Positions 56,589 to 64,000 of a stretch of DNA of 64,000 nt are shown here, piece by piece. Both the position numbers and the translations under genes were made by a program. The notes beneath the pieces were generated by a model that was not told the origin of the DNA, searched no databases, and saw only the letters and a program-made list of their open reading frames with translations. This stretch comes from Xanthomonas sontii (GTDB lineage Bacteria; Pseudomonadota; Gammaproteobacteria; Xanthomonadales; Xanthomonadaceae), in assembly GCF_040529055.1 (NCBI RefSeq), contig NZ_CP132342.1:1858001-1922000 (forward strand), read 5' to 3'. Each line of letters opens with the position of its first letter. The first letter of the stretch is position 1.

Positions 56589-58293
56589 GTGTCGTCTCCT
56601 GGCGCTGGGCAGCGGGATTGCTTTCCAGCATGGTGCTGTTGGCGGTATTCGGCGGCACCAGCGGCCACACGTTGGCGCGCGCGTCGATGGCCACGTGCAG
56701 CAGCGCCGGGCCCGGCTGCGCCAGCAGCTCGGCCAGTGCGTCGTCGACCTGGCCGCGCGCGGTGATGCGCTTGGCCGGGATGCCGAACACCTGCGCCAGC
56801 GCGGCGAAATCCGGGTTGTCCGAGAGGTCGATCTCGCTGTAGCGCTCGGCGAAGAACAGTTCCTGCCACTGCCGCACCATGCCCAGCGAGCTGTTGTCCA
56901 GCAGCACGATCTTCACCGGCAGCTTGCAGCGGGCGATGGTGACCAGCTCCTGCACGTTCATCATGAAGCTGCCGTCGCCGCTGACCAGCACCACGGTGCG
57001 GTCCGGGCAGGCGAACTGCGCGCCCATCGCCGCCGGCAGGCCGAAGCCCATGGTGCCCAGCGCGCCGCTGGTCAGGTGGTTGCGCGGGTGGTTGAAGCGG
57101 CAGTGCTGGGCGACCCACATCTGGTGCTGGCCGACGTCGCAGGCGATCACGGTGTCGGCCGGGGCCAGTTCGCTCAGCCGCTTCAGCAGGCCGGGCGCAT
57201 AGATGTCCTGCCCGGGCGCGTCGTAGCGCGCGCCGAACTTCTCGCGATGGCCGACGCAGCGGGCGTGCCAGGCCTCGCAGGTGCTGGTCGCCGCGGACAG
57301 CGCACGCAGCGCCTGCGCCACGTCGCCGGGCACGGCGATGTCGGCTTGGCGCAGCTTGGAGATCTCGCAGGCGTCGGCGTCCAGGTGGATGACCCGTGCG
57401 AACGGCGCGAACTCGGCCAGCTTGCCGGTGGCACGGTCGTCGAAGCGCGCGCCGACCACGATCAGCAGGTCCGACTCCTGCACCGCCATGTTGGCGGCGC
57501 GGGTGCCGTGCATGCCGAGCATGCCCAGGTAATGCGGGTGCGCGTGCGGCAATGCGCCCAGCCCGCGCAGGGTCAGCACGGTGGGGATGCGGGTGGCGTC
57601 GACGAACGCGCGGAACGCGTCCACCGCATCGCCCAGGGCGATGCCGCCGCCGCCGTAGATCACCGGCTTCTCGGCGCCGGCGATCGCCGCCAGCGCCTCG
57701 GCCAGCACCGCGTCCTGCGGCGCCGGCGGGGTCGGCACCGCCGCCGGCACGTGCGCCGGCAGATGCGCGGCATCGGCCAGCTGCACGTCCTTGGGCAGGT
57801 CGATCAGCACCGGCCCCGGCCGCCCTTCGCGGGCGATGCGGAACGCGTCGCGCAGCACCTGCGGCAGGTCGTCCACGTGCCGCACCAGGAAGCTGTGCTT
57901 GACGATCGGCAGGGTCAGCCCGAACACGTCCAGTTCCTGGAACGCGTCGGTGCCCAGCAGCGGCGTGGCGACCTGCCCGGTCAGGCAGATCATCGGCACC
58001 GAGTCGAGCATCGCATCGGCGATGCCGGTGACCAGGTTGGACGCGCCCGGGCCGGACGTGGCGACGCACACGCCGACCCGTCCGCTGGCGCGGGCGTAGC
58101 CGTTGGCGGCCAGCGCCGCGCCCTGTTCGTGGCGGACCAGGATGTGCTTGAGCTGGCTGTCTACCAGCGCGTCGTAGAACGGCATGATGGTGCCGCCCGG
58201 ATAGCCGAACAGCGTGTCCACGCCTTCGGCTTCCAGGGCCTGCGTCAGCCAGCGCGCGCCGTTGCGGGGCGTGCCGTGAGCGGAGGAGTTCAT
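56572..58293 (-). CDS. ilvG: Acetolactate synthase catalytic subunit
   Basis: A 573-residue thiamine-diphosphate enzyme catalysing the first common step of valine, leucine and isoleucine synthesis. The active-site glutamate is in LVRHEQGAALAANGYARASG. FAD-binding-region phrases and the TPP motif GDGSFMMNVQEL (about 445-456) are present. The length fits the large subunit. It lies 42 bp after ilvC and overlaps ilvM. Confidence 0.95.
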   Translation of the reverse strand: MNSSAHGTPRNGARWLTQALEAEGVDTLFGYPGGTIMPFYDALVDSQLKHILVRHEQGAALAANGYARASGRVGVCVATSGPGASNLVTGIADAMLDSVPMICLTGQVATPLLGTDAFQELDVFGLTLPIVKHSFLVRHVDDLPQVLRDAFRIAREGRPGPVLIDLPKDVQLADAAHLPAHVPAAVPTPPAPQDAVLAEALAAIAGAEKPVIYGGGGIALGDAVDAFRAFVDATRIPTVLTLRGLGALPHAHPHYLGMLGMHGTRAANMAVQESDLLIVVGARFDDRATGKLAEFAPFARVIHLDADACEISKLRQADIAVPGDVAQALRALSAATSTCEAWHARCVGHREKFGARYDAPGQDIYAPGLLKRLSELAPADTVIACDVGQHQMWVAQHCRFNHPRNHLTSGALGTMGFGLPAAMGAQFACPDRTVVLVSGDGSFMMNVQELVTIARCKLPVKIVLLDNSSLGMVRQWQELFFAERYSEIDLSDNPDFAALAQVFGIPAKRITARGQVDDALAELLAQPGPALLHVAIDARANVWPLVPPNTANSTMLESNPAAQRQETTHALPA

Positions 58294-58335
58294 ACGGTGG
58301 CGACCTTTCGGTGGAAGCGGGTGGGGAGCCGCGGA

Positions 58336-59343
58336 TTACGCGGCCTTGGTGCCGCCGGCGGCCGGTGCGGCAGCGGCGTCGCCGTTGAGCCACACCATCT
58401 TGGCGCGCAGCTGCTTGCCGACCGTTTCGATGGGGTGGTCCAGATCGGCCTGCTTGAACTTCTTGTAGTTCGGCAGGCCGGCGTCGTATTCGGCCACCCA
58501 GTTCTTGGTGAAGGTGCCGTTCTGGATGTCGGTCAGCACGTCGCGCATGCGCTCCTTGGTCGCCGCGTCGATCACCCGCGGGCCGCTGACGTAGTCGCCG
58601 TACTGCGCGGTCTCGGAGACGAACTCGAGCATGCGGGTGATGCCGCCTTCGTAGAACAGGTCGACGATCAGCTTCAGTTCGTGCAGCACTTCGTAGTAGG
58701 CGATTTCCGGCTGGTAGCCGGCTTCCACCAGCACTTCGAAGCCGGCCTGCACCAGCGACGAGGCGCCGCCGCACAGCACCGCCTGCTCGCCGAACAGATC
58801 GGTCTCGGTCTCTTCCTTGAAGGTGGTCTTGATCAGGTTGGCGCGCGCGCCGCCCAGGCCGGCGGCGTACTCCAGCGCGAACTGCTCGGCCTTGCCGCTC
58901 TTGTCCTGGTACACCGCCCAGATGCACGGCACGCCGCGGCCGATCTCGTACTCGCGCCGCACCAGCGCGCCCGGGCCCTTCGGCGCGACCAGCACCACGT
59001 CCAGGTCGGCGCGCGGCTTGATCATGTCGAAGTGCACGTTCAGGCCGTGCGCGAACAGCAGGCACGCGCCCTGCTTCATGTTCGGCGCCAGCACTTCTTC
59101 GTAAAGCTTCTTCTGCACCATGTCCGGGGTCAGCACCGCGACCAGGTCGGCGTCCTTGACCGCCTCGGCGGGGCTCTTCACCACGAAGCCGTCGGCCTGC
59201 GCCTTGGCTTCGGTCGGGCCGCCGGCACGCAGGCCGATGGTGACGTCGAAGCCGGACTCGCGCAGGTTCAGCGCGTGCGCGCGGCCCTGGCTGCCGTAAC
59301 CGACGATGGCGATCTTGGTGGTGGGCTGGGCGGAACTGGTCAT
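58336..59343 (-). CDS. ilvC: Ketol-acid reductoisomerase
   Basis: A 335-residue class I KARI. The Rossmann loop is [18 protein letters not shown], a variant in which the charged residues bind the NADPH phosphate. [20 protein letters not shown] and the metal-binding [12 protein letters not shown] and [19 protein letters not shown] are present. It is the first structural gene after the leader and attenuator. A short Ala/Gly-rich tail ends the protein. No ilvD or ilvE lies in the operon. Confidence 0.96.
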   Translation of the reverse strand: MTSSAQPTTKIAIVGYGSQGRAHALNLRESGFDVTIGLRAGGPTEAKAQADGFVVKSPAEAVKDADLVAVLTPDMVQKKLYEEVLAPNMKQGACLLFAHGLNVHFDMIKPRADLDVVLVAPKGPGALVRREYEIGRGVPCIWAVYQDKSGKAEQFALEYAAGLGGARANLIKTTFKEETETDLFGEQAVLCGGASSLVQAGFEVLVEAGYQPEIAYYEVLHELKLIVDLFYEGGITRMLEFVSETAQYGDYVSGPRVIDAATKERMRDVLTDIQNGTFTKNWVAEYDAGLPNYKKFKQADLDHPIETVGKQLRAKMVWLNGDAAAAPAAGGTKAA

Positions 59344-59407
59344 TGTGCGGATGTCCTTGAACGGTGTTGGAGTGGAGAGGGGTCTTGCATTCGTGGTCAC
59401 TGAAACG

Positions 59408-59436
59408 AAAAACCCCGCGCCGTTGCCGGTGCGGGG
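59408..59436 (-). terminator. Attenuator hairpin upstream of ilvC
   Basis: On the minus strand CCCCGC-ACCGGCAACGGC-GCGGGG forms a GC stem with an internally pairing CCGG/CGG loop, followed directly by five Ts. It lies between the leader peptide stop (59464) and the ilvC start (59343). This is exactly the position and form of a transcription attenuator. Confidence 0.88.
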
Positions 59437-59463
59437 TCTGATCGAATCCTGGCTGCTTGTCGC

Positions 59464-59592
59464 TTACACGCCGGTTCGTCCCGCACTTGTGGGCGAGGTA
59501 ATAAGCACGAGTACGAGGAGCGACGCAGCAGCGTCCGCGCGCAACGCGGCGGGCTGGCGGGTCGACTTCGGGCGGGTGTGGCGTTGCAACAT
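59464..59592 (-). CDS. Branched-chain amino-acid leader peptide
   Basis: A 42-residue leader peptide whose second half reads SLLVLVLITSPTSAG: four leucines, two valines and an isoleucine among seven successive codons, followed by threonine. Ribosome stalling there when a charged tRNA is scarce would be expected to prevent the downstream terminator (59408-59436), allowing ilvC and the rest to be read. This is the logic of ilv attenuation known from enteric bacteria. The ATG at 59592 lies six bases after the predicted -10 box, so the leader transcript may lack a 5' untranslated region. Confidence 0.85.
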   Translation of the reverse strand: MLQRHTRPKSTRQPAALRADAAASLLVLVLITSPTSAGRTGV

Positions 59593-59598
59593 GCAGCG

Positions 59599-59628
59599 AG
59601 ATAACCATGGGCTTTGCGCGACTGTCAA
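59599..59628 (-). promoter_or_regulatory. Promoter of the ilv-leu operon
   Basis: On the minus strand a consensus -35 box TTGACA (59628-59623) is followed after 18 bases by TTATCT (59604-59599). Transcription would start about seven bases further, at or next to the leader ATG at 59592. Confidence 0.7.
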
Positions 59629-59833
59629 CTGTGTTGCGGGCCTCCGCGGGCGAATGTGCCGAAAGCCGCGCCAGCACTGCATGGTTACGCATGAAACGGA
59701 GGTGGCGCAGGCGGCGAATGGCGCCAATTGCGCGGAAATCCGGCCTTTGCGATGGCGCGATGTGAGCGCCTGCGCGGCGGCACCCGCCGCACTCGGGTAC
59801 GGTGGGCGTCCCCTGTTCTCCGGAGAGCCGCGC

Positions 59834-61555
59834 ATGTCCGTTTCGCTTCCTTCCCTGGCGCGCCTGGCGCTCGCGCTGGCACTGGCGACGTCGGTGCCGG
59901 CGCAGGCCGCCGACCGCATCACCGGCCAGCCGTTCGCGACCCGCTCGGAAGTGATCGCCCCGCACGCCATGGCCGCCACCTCGCAACCGCTGGCCACGCA
60001 GATCGCACTGGAGACCATGCGTGAGGGCGGCTCGGCGGTGGATGCGGCGATCGCCGCCAATGCCGCGCTGGGGCTGATGGAGCCGACCGGCAACGGCGTC
60101 GGTGGCGACCTGTTCGCCATCGTCTGGGATCCGAAGACGCAGAAGCTGTACGGCTACAACGGCTCCGGCCGTTCGCCGAAGGCGCTGACCCTGGCCGAGT
60201 TCCAGCGCCGCGGGTTGAAGGAGATCCCGGCCACCGGTCCGCTGCCGGTCTCGGTGCCCGGTGCGGTCGACGGTTGGTTCGCGCTGCACGAACGTTTCGG
60301 GCGCAGGACGATGGCGCAGAACCTGGCGCCGGCGATCCGCTACGCCCGCGACGGCCATCCGGTGGCCGAGACCATCGCCTACTACTGGGATCGCTCGGTG
60401 CCGCGGCTGTCGCAGTACCCAGGCTTCAAGGAGCAGTTCACCATCGACGGCCACGCCCCGCGCAAGGGCGAGCTGTGGAAGAACCCGAACCTGGCCAACA
60501 CCCTGCAGCAGATCGCCGACGGCGGCCGCGACGCGTTCTACAAGGGCCCGATCGCGCGCACCATCGATGCCTACTTCAAGGCCAACGGCGGCTTCCTGCG
60601 CTACGAGGATCTGGCCAGCCACCACGGCGAATGGGTCGAGCCGGTGTCCACCAACTACCGCGGCTACGACGTGTGGGAACTGCCGCCCAACAGCCAGGGC
60701 ATCGCCGCGCTGCAGATGCTCAACATCCTGGAGGGTTACGACTTCTCCAGGATCCCGTTCGGCTCGGCCGAGCACGTGCACCTGTTCACCGAAGCGAAGA
60801 AGCTGGCCTTCGCCGATCGTGCGCGCTTCTACGCCGACCCGGCGTTCCAGCCGGCGCCGCTGGCGCGGCTGATCTCCAAGGACTACGCCGCGCAGCGGCG
60901 CGCGCTGATCTCGATGGACCGCGCGCTGAAGGAAGTGCAGCCGGGCACGCCGAAGCAGCTGGAAGAGGGCGACACCATCTACCTGACCGTCGCCGATGCC
61001 GATGGCATGATGGTGTCGCTGATCCAGTCCAACTACCGCGGCATGGGCAGCGGCATGGCGCCGCCGGGGCTGGGCTTCATCCTGCAGGACCGCGGCGAGA
61101 TGTTCGTGCTGCAGAAGGACCATCCCAACGGCTACGCGCCGGGCAAGCGTCCGTTCCAGACCATCATCCCCGCGTTCGTGACCAAGGACGGCAAGCCGTG
61201 GCTGAGCTTCGGGGTGATGGGCGGGGCGATGCAGCCGCAGGGCCACGTGCAGATCCTGATGAACCTGATCGATTTCCACATGAACCTGCAGGAGGCCGGC
61301 GACGCGCCGCGGATCCAGCACGACGGCTCCACCGAGCCGACCGGGCAGGCCACGGCGATGCGCGACGGCGGCGAGCTGAACCTGGAAACCGGCTTCGCCT
61401 ACGACACCATCCGCGAACTGATGCGCAAGGGTCATCGGGTGATCTTCGCCGACGGGCCGTACGGCGGTTACCAGGCGATCGCGCGCGATCCGGACAGCGG
61501 CGTGTACTACGGCGCTTCGGAAAGCCGCAAGGACGGGCAGGCCGCCGGTTACTGA
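59834..61555 (+). CDS. ggt: Gamma-glutamyltransferase family protein
   Basis: A 573-residue Ntn-hydrolase precursor with a signal peptide (1-26, ending AQAA), so periplasmic. Conserved segments are MREGGSAVDAAIAANAALGL, GNGVGGDLFAIVWD and QSNYRGMGSGM. The self-processing and catalytic threonine should be Thr381 in EEGDTIYLTVAD. In classical enzymes this is followed by Thr-His (TTHYS), and here by Ile-Tyr, placing it in a divergent subfamily. The substrate may therefore not be glutathione. It is divergent from the ilv leader and converges on the BCCT gene. Confidence 0.88.
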   Translation: MSVSLPSLARLALALALATSVPAQAADRITGQPFATRSEVIAPHAMAATSQPLATQIALETMREGGSAVDAAIAANAALGLMEPTGNGVGGDLFAIVWDPKTQKLYGYNGSGRSPKALTLAEFQRRGLKEIPATGPLPVSVPGAVDGWFALHERFGRRTMAQNLAPAIRYARDGHPVAETIAYYWDRSVPRLSQYPGFKEQFTIDGHAPRKGELWKNPNLANTLQQIADGGRDAFYKGPIARTIDAYFKANGGFLRYEDLASHHGEWVEPVSTNYRGYDVWELPPNSQGIAALQMLNILEGYDFSRIPFGSAEHVHLFTEAKKLAFADRARFYADPAFQPAPLARLISKDYAAQRRALISMDRALKEVQPGTPKQLEEGDTIYLTVADADGMMVSLIQSNYRGMGSGMAPPGLGFILQDRGEMFVLQKDHPNGYAPGKRPFQTIIPAFVTKDGKPWLSFGVMGGAMQPQGHVQILMNLIDFHMNLQEAGDAPRIQHDGSTEPTGQATAMRDGGELNLETGFAYDTIRELMRKGHRVIFADGPYGGYQAIARDPDSGVYYGASESRKDGQAAGY

Positions 61556-61577
61556 GGCCGGCCGCGCGCGGGGGCGT

Positions 61578-63149
61578 TCATTCCTGTGCGCGGGGCGCCG
61601 CCGCGTCTGCGTCGTCCCGCGCCGCCTGTTCGCGCGCGATCCAGGCCTCGATCATGTGCCGGGCGCGTTGCGCCTGGCGGCGTTGGCGGTTGGACTCGGC
61701 ATCGAGCACGCGGTACAGCGACACGATCACCAGCACCATCAGCAAGGCGAACGGCAGCGCCGCGATGGTGATCACGCCCTGCAGCGCATCCAGGCCGCCG
61801 GCCAGCAACAGCACCGCGGCGATCAGCGCCACCGCCACGCCCCACACCAGCTTGCGCGCCAGCGGCGGGTCGCCGGCCTCGTCGGTGGACATGCTGGCCA
61901 GCACCAGCACCGCCGAATCGGCGGAACTGACGAAGAAGATCATCAGCAGCAACAACGCCACGCTCGACAGCAGCAGCGACCCCGGCAGGCTGTCGAACAG
62001 GGTGAACAGCACCGTCTCGTAGCCGTTGTGCAGCGCCTGCAGCATGTCCACGTGGCCGAACAGCTGCGACCACAGCGCGGTGCCACCGAACACCGAGAAC
62101 CACAGGAAGCCGAGCAGGGTCGGCGCCAGCACCACGCCGACGACGAATTCGCGCACGCTGCGGCCGCGCGAGACGCGGGCGATGAACGCGCCGACGAACG
62201 GCGCCCAGGCGATCCACCAGGCCCAGTAGAAGATGGTCCAGTCGGCGACCCAGCGGTCGCCGGAGAACGGCGACATGCGCAGGCTCATCGTCACCAGCTG
62301 ATTGAGGTAGGCGCCCAGCGTGGTGGTGAAGGTGTCGAAGATGAAGCCGGTGGGGCCGAGCACCAGCACCGCGGCCAGCAGCAGTGCCGCCAGCGCCAGG
62401 TTGATGTTGGACAGCCACTTGATGCCGCGTTCCACACCGGTGCTGGTGGACAGCATGTACAGCACGAAGGCCACGCCGATCACCGTCAACTGCAACGGCA
62501 CCCCGGCGTGCACCCCGAACACGCGCTGCACGCCGGCGGCGATCTGGATGGTGCCGAAACCCAGCGTGGTCGCCACGCCGACCGCGGTGGCGACCACCGC
62601 GGCGATGTTCACGCACTGCCCGATCCAGCCGCGGTGATGACGGCCGATGACCGGCTGCAGGATGTCGCTGATCAGCCCGCGGCCGTTGCGGTTGTACTGG
62701 AACCAGGCCATCGCCAGGCCGATCAGCGCATACATCGCCCAGGGATGCAGGCCCCAGTGGAAGAAGGCGTAGCGCATCGACGCGCGTGCCGCCTGCATGC
62801 TCTCCGGCGCCAGCCCCTCCGGCGGTTTGAGGAAATGCGAGATCGGCTCGGCCGCACCCCAGAACACCAGGCCGATGCCCATGCCGGCGGCGAACAACAT
62901 CGACAGCCAGCTCCCGCGCGAGAAATCCGGCTCGGCGTCTTCGCCGCCGATGCGCAGGTTGCCGAAGCGACCGAACGCCAGGTACAGCAGGAAGCTCAGG
63001 GTCAGGAACACGATCAGCAGGTACAGCCAGCCGGCGCTGCGGATCACGTCGGTCAGCGCGGTCTGCACCACGTCATTGAAGGGGCCGGGGGCAACGCCGG
63101 CGATCAGGACCAGCAGCGCCACCAAGGCGATGGAAATGCGGAACACCAT
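61578..63149 (-). CDS. BCCT-family (betaine/carnitine/choline) transporter
   Basis: A 523-residue inner-membrane carrier with 12 helices. It shows the BCCT phrases FAAGMGIGLVFWGAAEPISH, FFHWGLHPWAMYALIGL and FYWAWWIAWAPFVGAFIARV, the family signature. The C-terminal tail is hydrophilic (QRRQAQRARHMIEAWIAREQ), as in osmoregulated members where the tail senses ionic strength. It imports a quaternary amine or a related compatible solute. The substrate is not fixed by the motifs. It converges with ggt, with 22 bp between the stops. Confidence 0.92.
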   Translation of the reverse strand: MVFRISIALVALLVLIAGVAPGPFNDVVQTALTDVIRSAGWLYLLIVFLTLSFLLYLAFGRFGNLRIGGEDAEPDFSRGSWLSMLFAAGMGIGLVFWGAAEPISHFLKPPEGLAPESMQAARASMRYAFFHWGLHPWAMYALIGLAMAWFQYNRNGRGLISDILQPVIGRHHRGWIGQCVNIAAVVATAVGVATTLGFGTIQIAAGVQRVFGVHAGVPLQLTVIGVAFVLYMLSTSTGVERGIKWLSNINLALAALLLAAVLVLGPTGFIFDTFTTTLGAYLNQLVTMSLRMSPFSGDRWVADWTIFYWAWWIAWAPFVGAFIARVSRGRSVREFVVGVVLAPTLLGFLWFSVFGGTALWSQLFGHVDMLQALHNGYETVLFTLFDSLPGSLLLSSVALLLLMIFFVSSADSAVLVLASMSTDEAGDPPLARKLVWGVAVALIAAVLLLAGGLDALQGVITIAALPFALLMVLVIVSLYRVLDAESNRQRRQAQRARHMIEAWIAREQAARDDADAAAPRAQE

Positions 63150-63516
63150 GGGGGCGTGTCTCCAGTCGTGGAACGGATGAGAGGCGCTACGGCCGTCAGA
63201 CCGACCCACGGCAAACGGGCGGGGAGACGACGCAGCGGGTCTGCACCGGCGTCGCGTCGCGCCCATGGCGTGTGGCCTGCCGCATCGCAGTGCCGGTGCA
63301 CTGCACGGTCGCGCCACATCGAACGTTTGGCGCCAAATCCAGAAGCGGTCGGGCGTTGCGATGGCCCCATGTTCGCGAAGACGACGTCATGGTCGTGTCG
63401 TCGGCAGGTCTGCCGATGCGCATCCCTTGCATGATGGTGATCCCGGTTGGAGCGTGTGTCGCTGCGAGGGCGCGGCAGGAGCCGATACCATGGCCGCAGC
63501 ACTGAGGAAGACGCCG
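63150..63516. other. Divergent spacer before the PAS-protein gene
   Basis: This 367-bp region holds no credible gene. It should contain the promoters of the BCCT gene (minus strand) and of the PAS gene (plus strand). GAGGAAG at 63504-63510 is a good ribosome-binding site for the latter. I see no repeat or strong palindrome. Confidence 0.5.
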
Positions 63517-64000
63517 ATGGCCTTGTTCTCACGCAGTCCCGATGCCGACGCCGCGCCCATTGCCGGTTTGCCGGATGCCCCGATCGCGCTGTTGCGGCTG
63601 GAGCCCGACGGTCGCGTGAGTGCCGCCAACCGTGCCGCCCTGGACCTGCTGGGCGTCCCGGCCGAAACGCTGCTCGGCGCCGCCAGCGAGGCGGTCTGGG
63701 GCTTGCCGCTGTCCGCCCTGGTCGACAGCGAAGGCAGTTGGCAGGCGCCAGGAGCCGATCCCACGCGCCGCGTGCGCTACCAGCGCGACCGCGACCGCGG
63801 TGGCCAGGGCTGGCTGCTGTCGCTGCCGCATCCGGAAACCGCGGCGCTGTTGCGCGACGTCGCCCTGCTCGGTGCCGGCCAGGCCCAGGGCGCGATCAGC
63901 CCGGCGCTACAGGCGGTGGCGCAGCGGATCCAGGAGGGCGTGACGGCGCAGGCGCTGCTCGATCGGGTCGGCGAGCGGCTGACCGGCTGCGATCTGGATC
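63517..64000 (+). CDS. PAS-domain signalling protein (N-terminal part)
   Basis: The first 161 codons of a gene cut by the window edge. Residues 15-100 look like a PAS domain (PIALLRLEPDGRVSAANRAA, LDLLGVPAETLLG), and the following helical stretch (ALLRDVALLGAGQAQGAISP) starts a second region. The ATG at 63517 is chosen because GAGGAAG lies seven bases upstream; an in-frame ATG at 63490 is the alternative. The output domain is outside the window, so kinase, cyclase and chemoreceptor all remain possible. Confidence 0.7.
   Translation, partial: MALFSRSPDADAAPIAGLPDAPIALLRLEPDGRVSAANRAALDLLGVPAETLLGAASEAVWGLPLSALVDSEGSWQAPGADPTRRVRYQRDRDRGGQGWLLSLPHPETAALLRDVALLGAGQAQGAISPALQAVAQRIQEGVTAQALLDRVGERLTGCDLD

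Noticed and set aside
59593..60120. Extension of the ilv leader frame upstream to 60120
   Set aside because: The open frame runs on past the promoter and antisense to ggt; only the part from the ATG at 59592 has attenuator context.
56561..61435. 1624-codon minus-strand frame through ggt, ilvC and ilvG
   Set aside because: Reads real genes in wrong frames or strand; GC-driven stop-codon scarcity.

Overview
The window is about 68-70% GC and carries several loci in a combination typical of Xanthomonas (Gammaproteobacteria, Xanthomonadaceae): the sux sucrose locus, a TctDE/citH citrate locus, an ilvC-ilvGM-ilvA-leuACDB superoperon and the interspersed repeats of that genus. No rRNA, tRNA, phage, insertion sequence or CRISPR array was found. 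Both edges cut genes: a PfpI-family gene on the left and a PAS-containing gene on the right.

Layout. 1-1662: end of a PfpI-like gene, then two lower-GC accessory genes for a secreted Gly-rich protein and a membrane-anchored repeat protein. 1663-10823: sucrose uptake and use: amylosucrase (suxB), TonB-dependent receptor (suxA), inner-membrane transporter (suxC) and a LacI repressor (suxR), with a PAS-GAF-GGDEF protein between suxC and suxR. A decayed copy of the suxB 3' end lies just downstream of suxB. 11076-17956: citrate uptake: acetoacetyl-CoA reductase, CitMHS symporter (citH), OprP-type porin, and divergently tctD, tctE and a periplasmic binding protein. 17976-25473: a beta-propeller diguanylate cyclase, a LuxR-type response regulator, a DUF5713 protein and a hybrid histidine kinase. 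25790-31210: C4-dicarboxylate use: porin, dctA and malic enzyme maeB.

31676-37154: an XRE regulator, a CHCC zinc-finger protein and a lipopolysaccharide block (glycosyltransferase, O-antigen ligase, lpxL, waaA). 37458-40300: tolC, a Pcm-like methyltransferase and a TetR regulator. 40518-46902: seven tightly coupled genes: a thermostable-hemolysin-family protein, an AMP-dependent acyl ligase, a heme-oxygenase-like diiron oxidase, a short-chain dehydrogenase, a TPR lipoprotein-like protein, and a response regulator with its histidine kinase. This looks like a regulated small-molecule or lipid pathway with no obvious textbook product, and it is the best candidate here for an undescribed system. 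47017-50022: a second propeller-GGDEF protein.

50201-59592: branched-chain amino-acid synthesis on the minus strand, led by a 42-residue leader peptide containing LLVLVLI and a classic attenuator hairpin. The predicted promoter puts transcription start on the leader's own ATG. 59834-63149: gamma-glutamyltransferase and a BCCT-family transporter.

All functions are read from sequence motifs, family resemblance and gene order; no database search was run.
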